Assembly: GCA_937875245.1 (NCBI GenBank)
Contig: CALNCH010000324.1
Coordinates: 1-7,727 of the forward strand
DNA: 7,727 nucleotides
Origin: an uncultured Spirochaetaceae bacterium
GTDB taxonomy: Bacteria > Spirochaetota > Spirochaetia > Treponematales > Treponemataceae
Direction: 5' to 3'
Position numbers and translations under genes: made by a program. The notes beneath the pieces were generated by a model. The model was given only the letters and a program-made list of their open reading frames with translations. It ran no database searches and had not been told where the DNA came from. Below, in pieces: positions 6,661 to 7,727 of this stretch. Within the stretch, counting starts at the first letter, position 1. Each line of letters starts with the position of its first letter.

Positions 6661-7727
6661 ATGTCAGTTGGAAATAGTGAAAAACGAGTAGATGCCTACG
6701 AGAAAGTTACCGGACGAGCTAAATATACAGGCGATTTTGTTCATGGACAAATGTTGGTGGCAAAAATACTGCATAGTACTATTGCAAACGGAATAGTAAA
6801 AAGCATGGATATTACCGAAGCAGAAAAAATTCCTGGTGTGGTAAAGGTTTTTACTTGTTTTGATGTACCTCAAAATCAATATCCTACTGCAGGGCATCCT
6901 TGGTCCACAGAACCGGCACATCAAGACATATCTGATAGATTATTATTAAATAAAAGAGTGAGAATATTTGGTGATGATATAGGGGCTGTTGTAGCAGAAG
7001 ATGAAGTTGCCGCAACAAGGGCAATCCGGGCTATAAAAGTTGAATATGAAGAATATACACCTTGTGTAACAATAGAAGAGGGTTTGAAAAATACTGAGCA
7101 TCCTATTCATGATGAACACCCTACTAATGTGTTAAAACATCATGGCTTTGAATTAGGAAACTATGAAGACGCTATTCAAGAAAAAAAGTTATTATTTTTA
7201 GAAAAAACTTACAAAACACAATCTGTACAGCACTGCCATATTGAGCCCGCTATTTCTTATGCATATATGGAAGGGGGAAGAATAGTGGTTGTCTCTTCCA
7301 CCCAAATTCCCCATATTGCACGTAGAGTTGTTGCCCAAGCCTTAGGATTACCTTGGGGTATGGTTCGCATTATAAAACCATATATAGGTGGTGGTTTTGG
7401 AAATAAACAAGATGTTCTGTATGAACCATTGAATGCTTGGCTTTCAACTCAAGTGGGAGGACGTTGTGTTCGCTTAGAAATAAGTAGAGAAGAAACTTTT
7501 GCTAGTACCCGATGTCGTCACGCTATCAATTTTACAATGACAACCGCTTTTCGACCCGATGGTCGGTTAGTGGCTCGAAAACTAGTAGCATACTCAAATC
7601 AAGGTGGCTATGCTTCTCATGGCCATGCAATTGTTGCAAACGCTGCCAACGAATTTAAACAACTCTATCAAGACGAAAAAGCTACCAAAGCAGATGCCTA
7701 CACGGTGTACTCTGATATTGCTTCTGG
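6661..7727 (+). CDS. xdhA: Xanthine dehydrogenase molybdopterin-binding subunit, XdhA type (3' end outside the window)
   Basis: The frame is open from ATG 6661 to the window end, giving 355 residues of a protein normally about 750-780 long. AGGAGG at 6651-6656 precedes the ATG by 4 nt, and the gap after adenine deaminase is only 25 bp, so it belongs to the same operon. The sequence begins like E. coli XdhA (RVDAYEKVTGRAKYTGDF, residues 9-26) and keeps its signatures: HCHIEP (191-196), STQIPHIARRVV (213-224), GGGFGNKQD (243-251), SREE followed by TRCRHA (275-288) and GGYASHGH (315-322). It has no N-terminal iron-sulfur domain, unlike the first enzyme, so it should need separate FAD (XdhB) and 2Fe-2S (XdhC) subunits, expected downstream but not visible. 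Other purine hydroxylase specificities are possible. Confidence 0.92.
   Translation, partial: MSVGNSEKRVDAYEKVTGRAKYTGDFVHGQMLVAKILHSTIANGIVKSMDITEAEKIPGVVKVFTCFDVPQNQYPTAGHPWSTEPAHQDISDRLLLNKRVRIFGDDIGAVVAEDEVAATRAIRAIKVEYEEYTPCVTIEEGLKNTEHPIHDEHPTNVLKHHGFELGNYEDAIQEKKLLFLEKTYKTQSVQHCHIEPAISYAYMEGGRIVVVSSTQIPHIARRVVAQALGLPWGMVRIIKPYIGGGFGNKQDVLYEPLNAWLSTQVGGRCVRLEISREETFASTRCRHAINFTMTTAFRPDGRLVARKLVAYSNQGGYASHGHAIVANAANEFKQLYQDEKATKADAYTVYSDIAS

Overview
The window is AT-rich, with short intergenic gaps, strong AGGAGG-type ribosome binding sites and occasional TTG starts. This points to a low-GC Firmicute, most likely an anaerobic or facultative member of the Clostridia or a relative. The species cannot be named from this sequence. 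The content is a purine-salvage/purine-degradation locus built around molybdenum hydroxylases.

Layout. At the left edge (1-48, minus strand) is the first part of a divergent gene whose 16 visible residues resemble the N-terminus of an amidohydrolase. A 165-bp divergent control region follows, with a good minus-strand promoter and a pair of direct repeats. Next is a YheO-type (PAS-like plus helix-turn-helix) transcriptional regulator (214-861, plus). After a 126-bp gap with a recognisable sigma-A-like promoter comes a tight plus-strand operon: a two-domain xanthine dehydrogenase of the selenium-dependent type (988-3567), guanine deaminase (3560-4864), adenine deaminase (4851-6635) and a second, different xanthine dehydrogenase large subunit of the E. 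coli XdhA type (6661 to the window end, truncated). The first three operon genes overlap by 8 and 14 bp, so they are probably translationally coupled.

Pathway logic. Adenine deaminase turns adenine into hypoxanthine, guanine deaminase turns guanine into xanthine, and the xanthine dehydrogenases oxidise hypoxanthine to xanthine and xanthine to urate (or, in some anaerobes, run in the reductive direction). All dietary or nucleic-acid purine bases therefore funnel into one hydroxylase step. The regulator and the divergent amidohydrolase are plausible members of the same system.

Most unusual feature. A perfect 49-bp inverted repeat (arms 3304-3352 and 3377-3425, 24-nt spacer) lies inside the first xanthine dehydrogenase gene, six codons before its predicted catalytic glutamate. 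The left arm encodes family-like sequence. The right arm is its reverse complement, keeps the reading frame open and encodes a peptide that does not look like the family. It looks like a templated inverted duplication (replication template switch), a palindromic in-frame element, or an assembly/amplification artefact; the sequence alone cannot decide between these.
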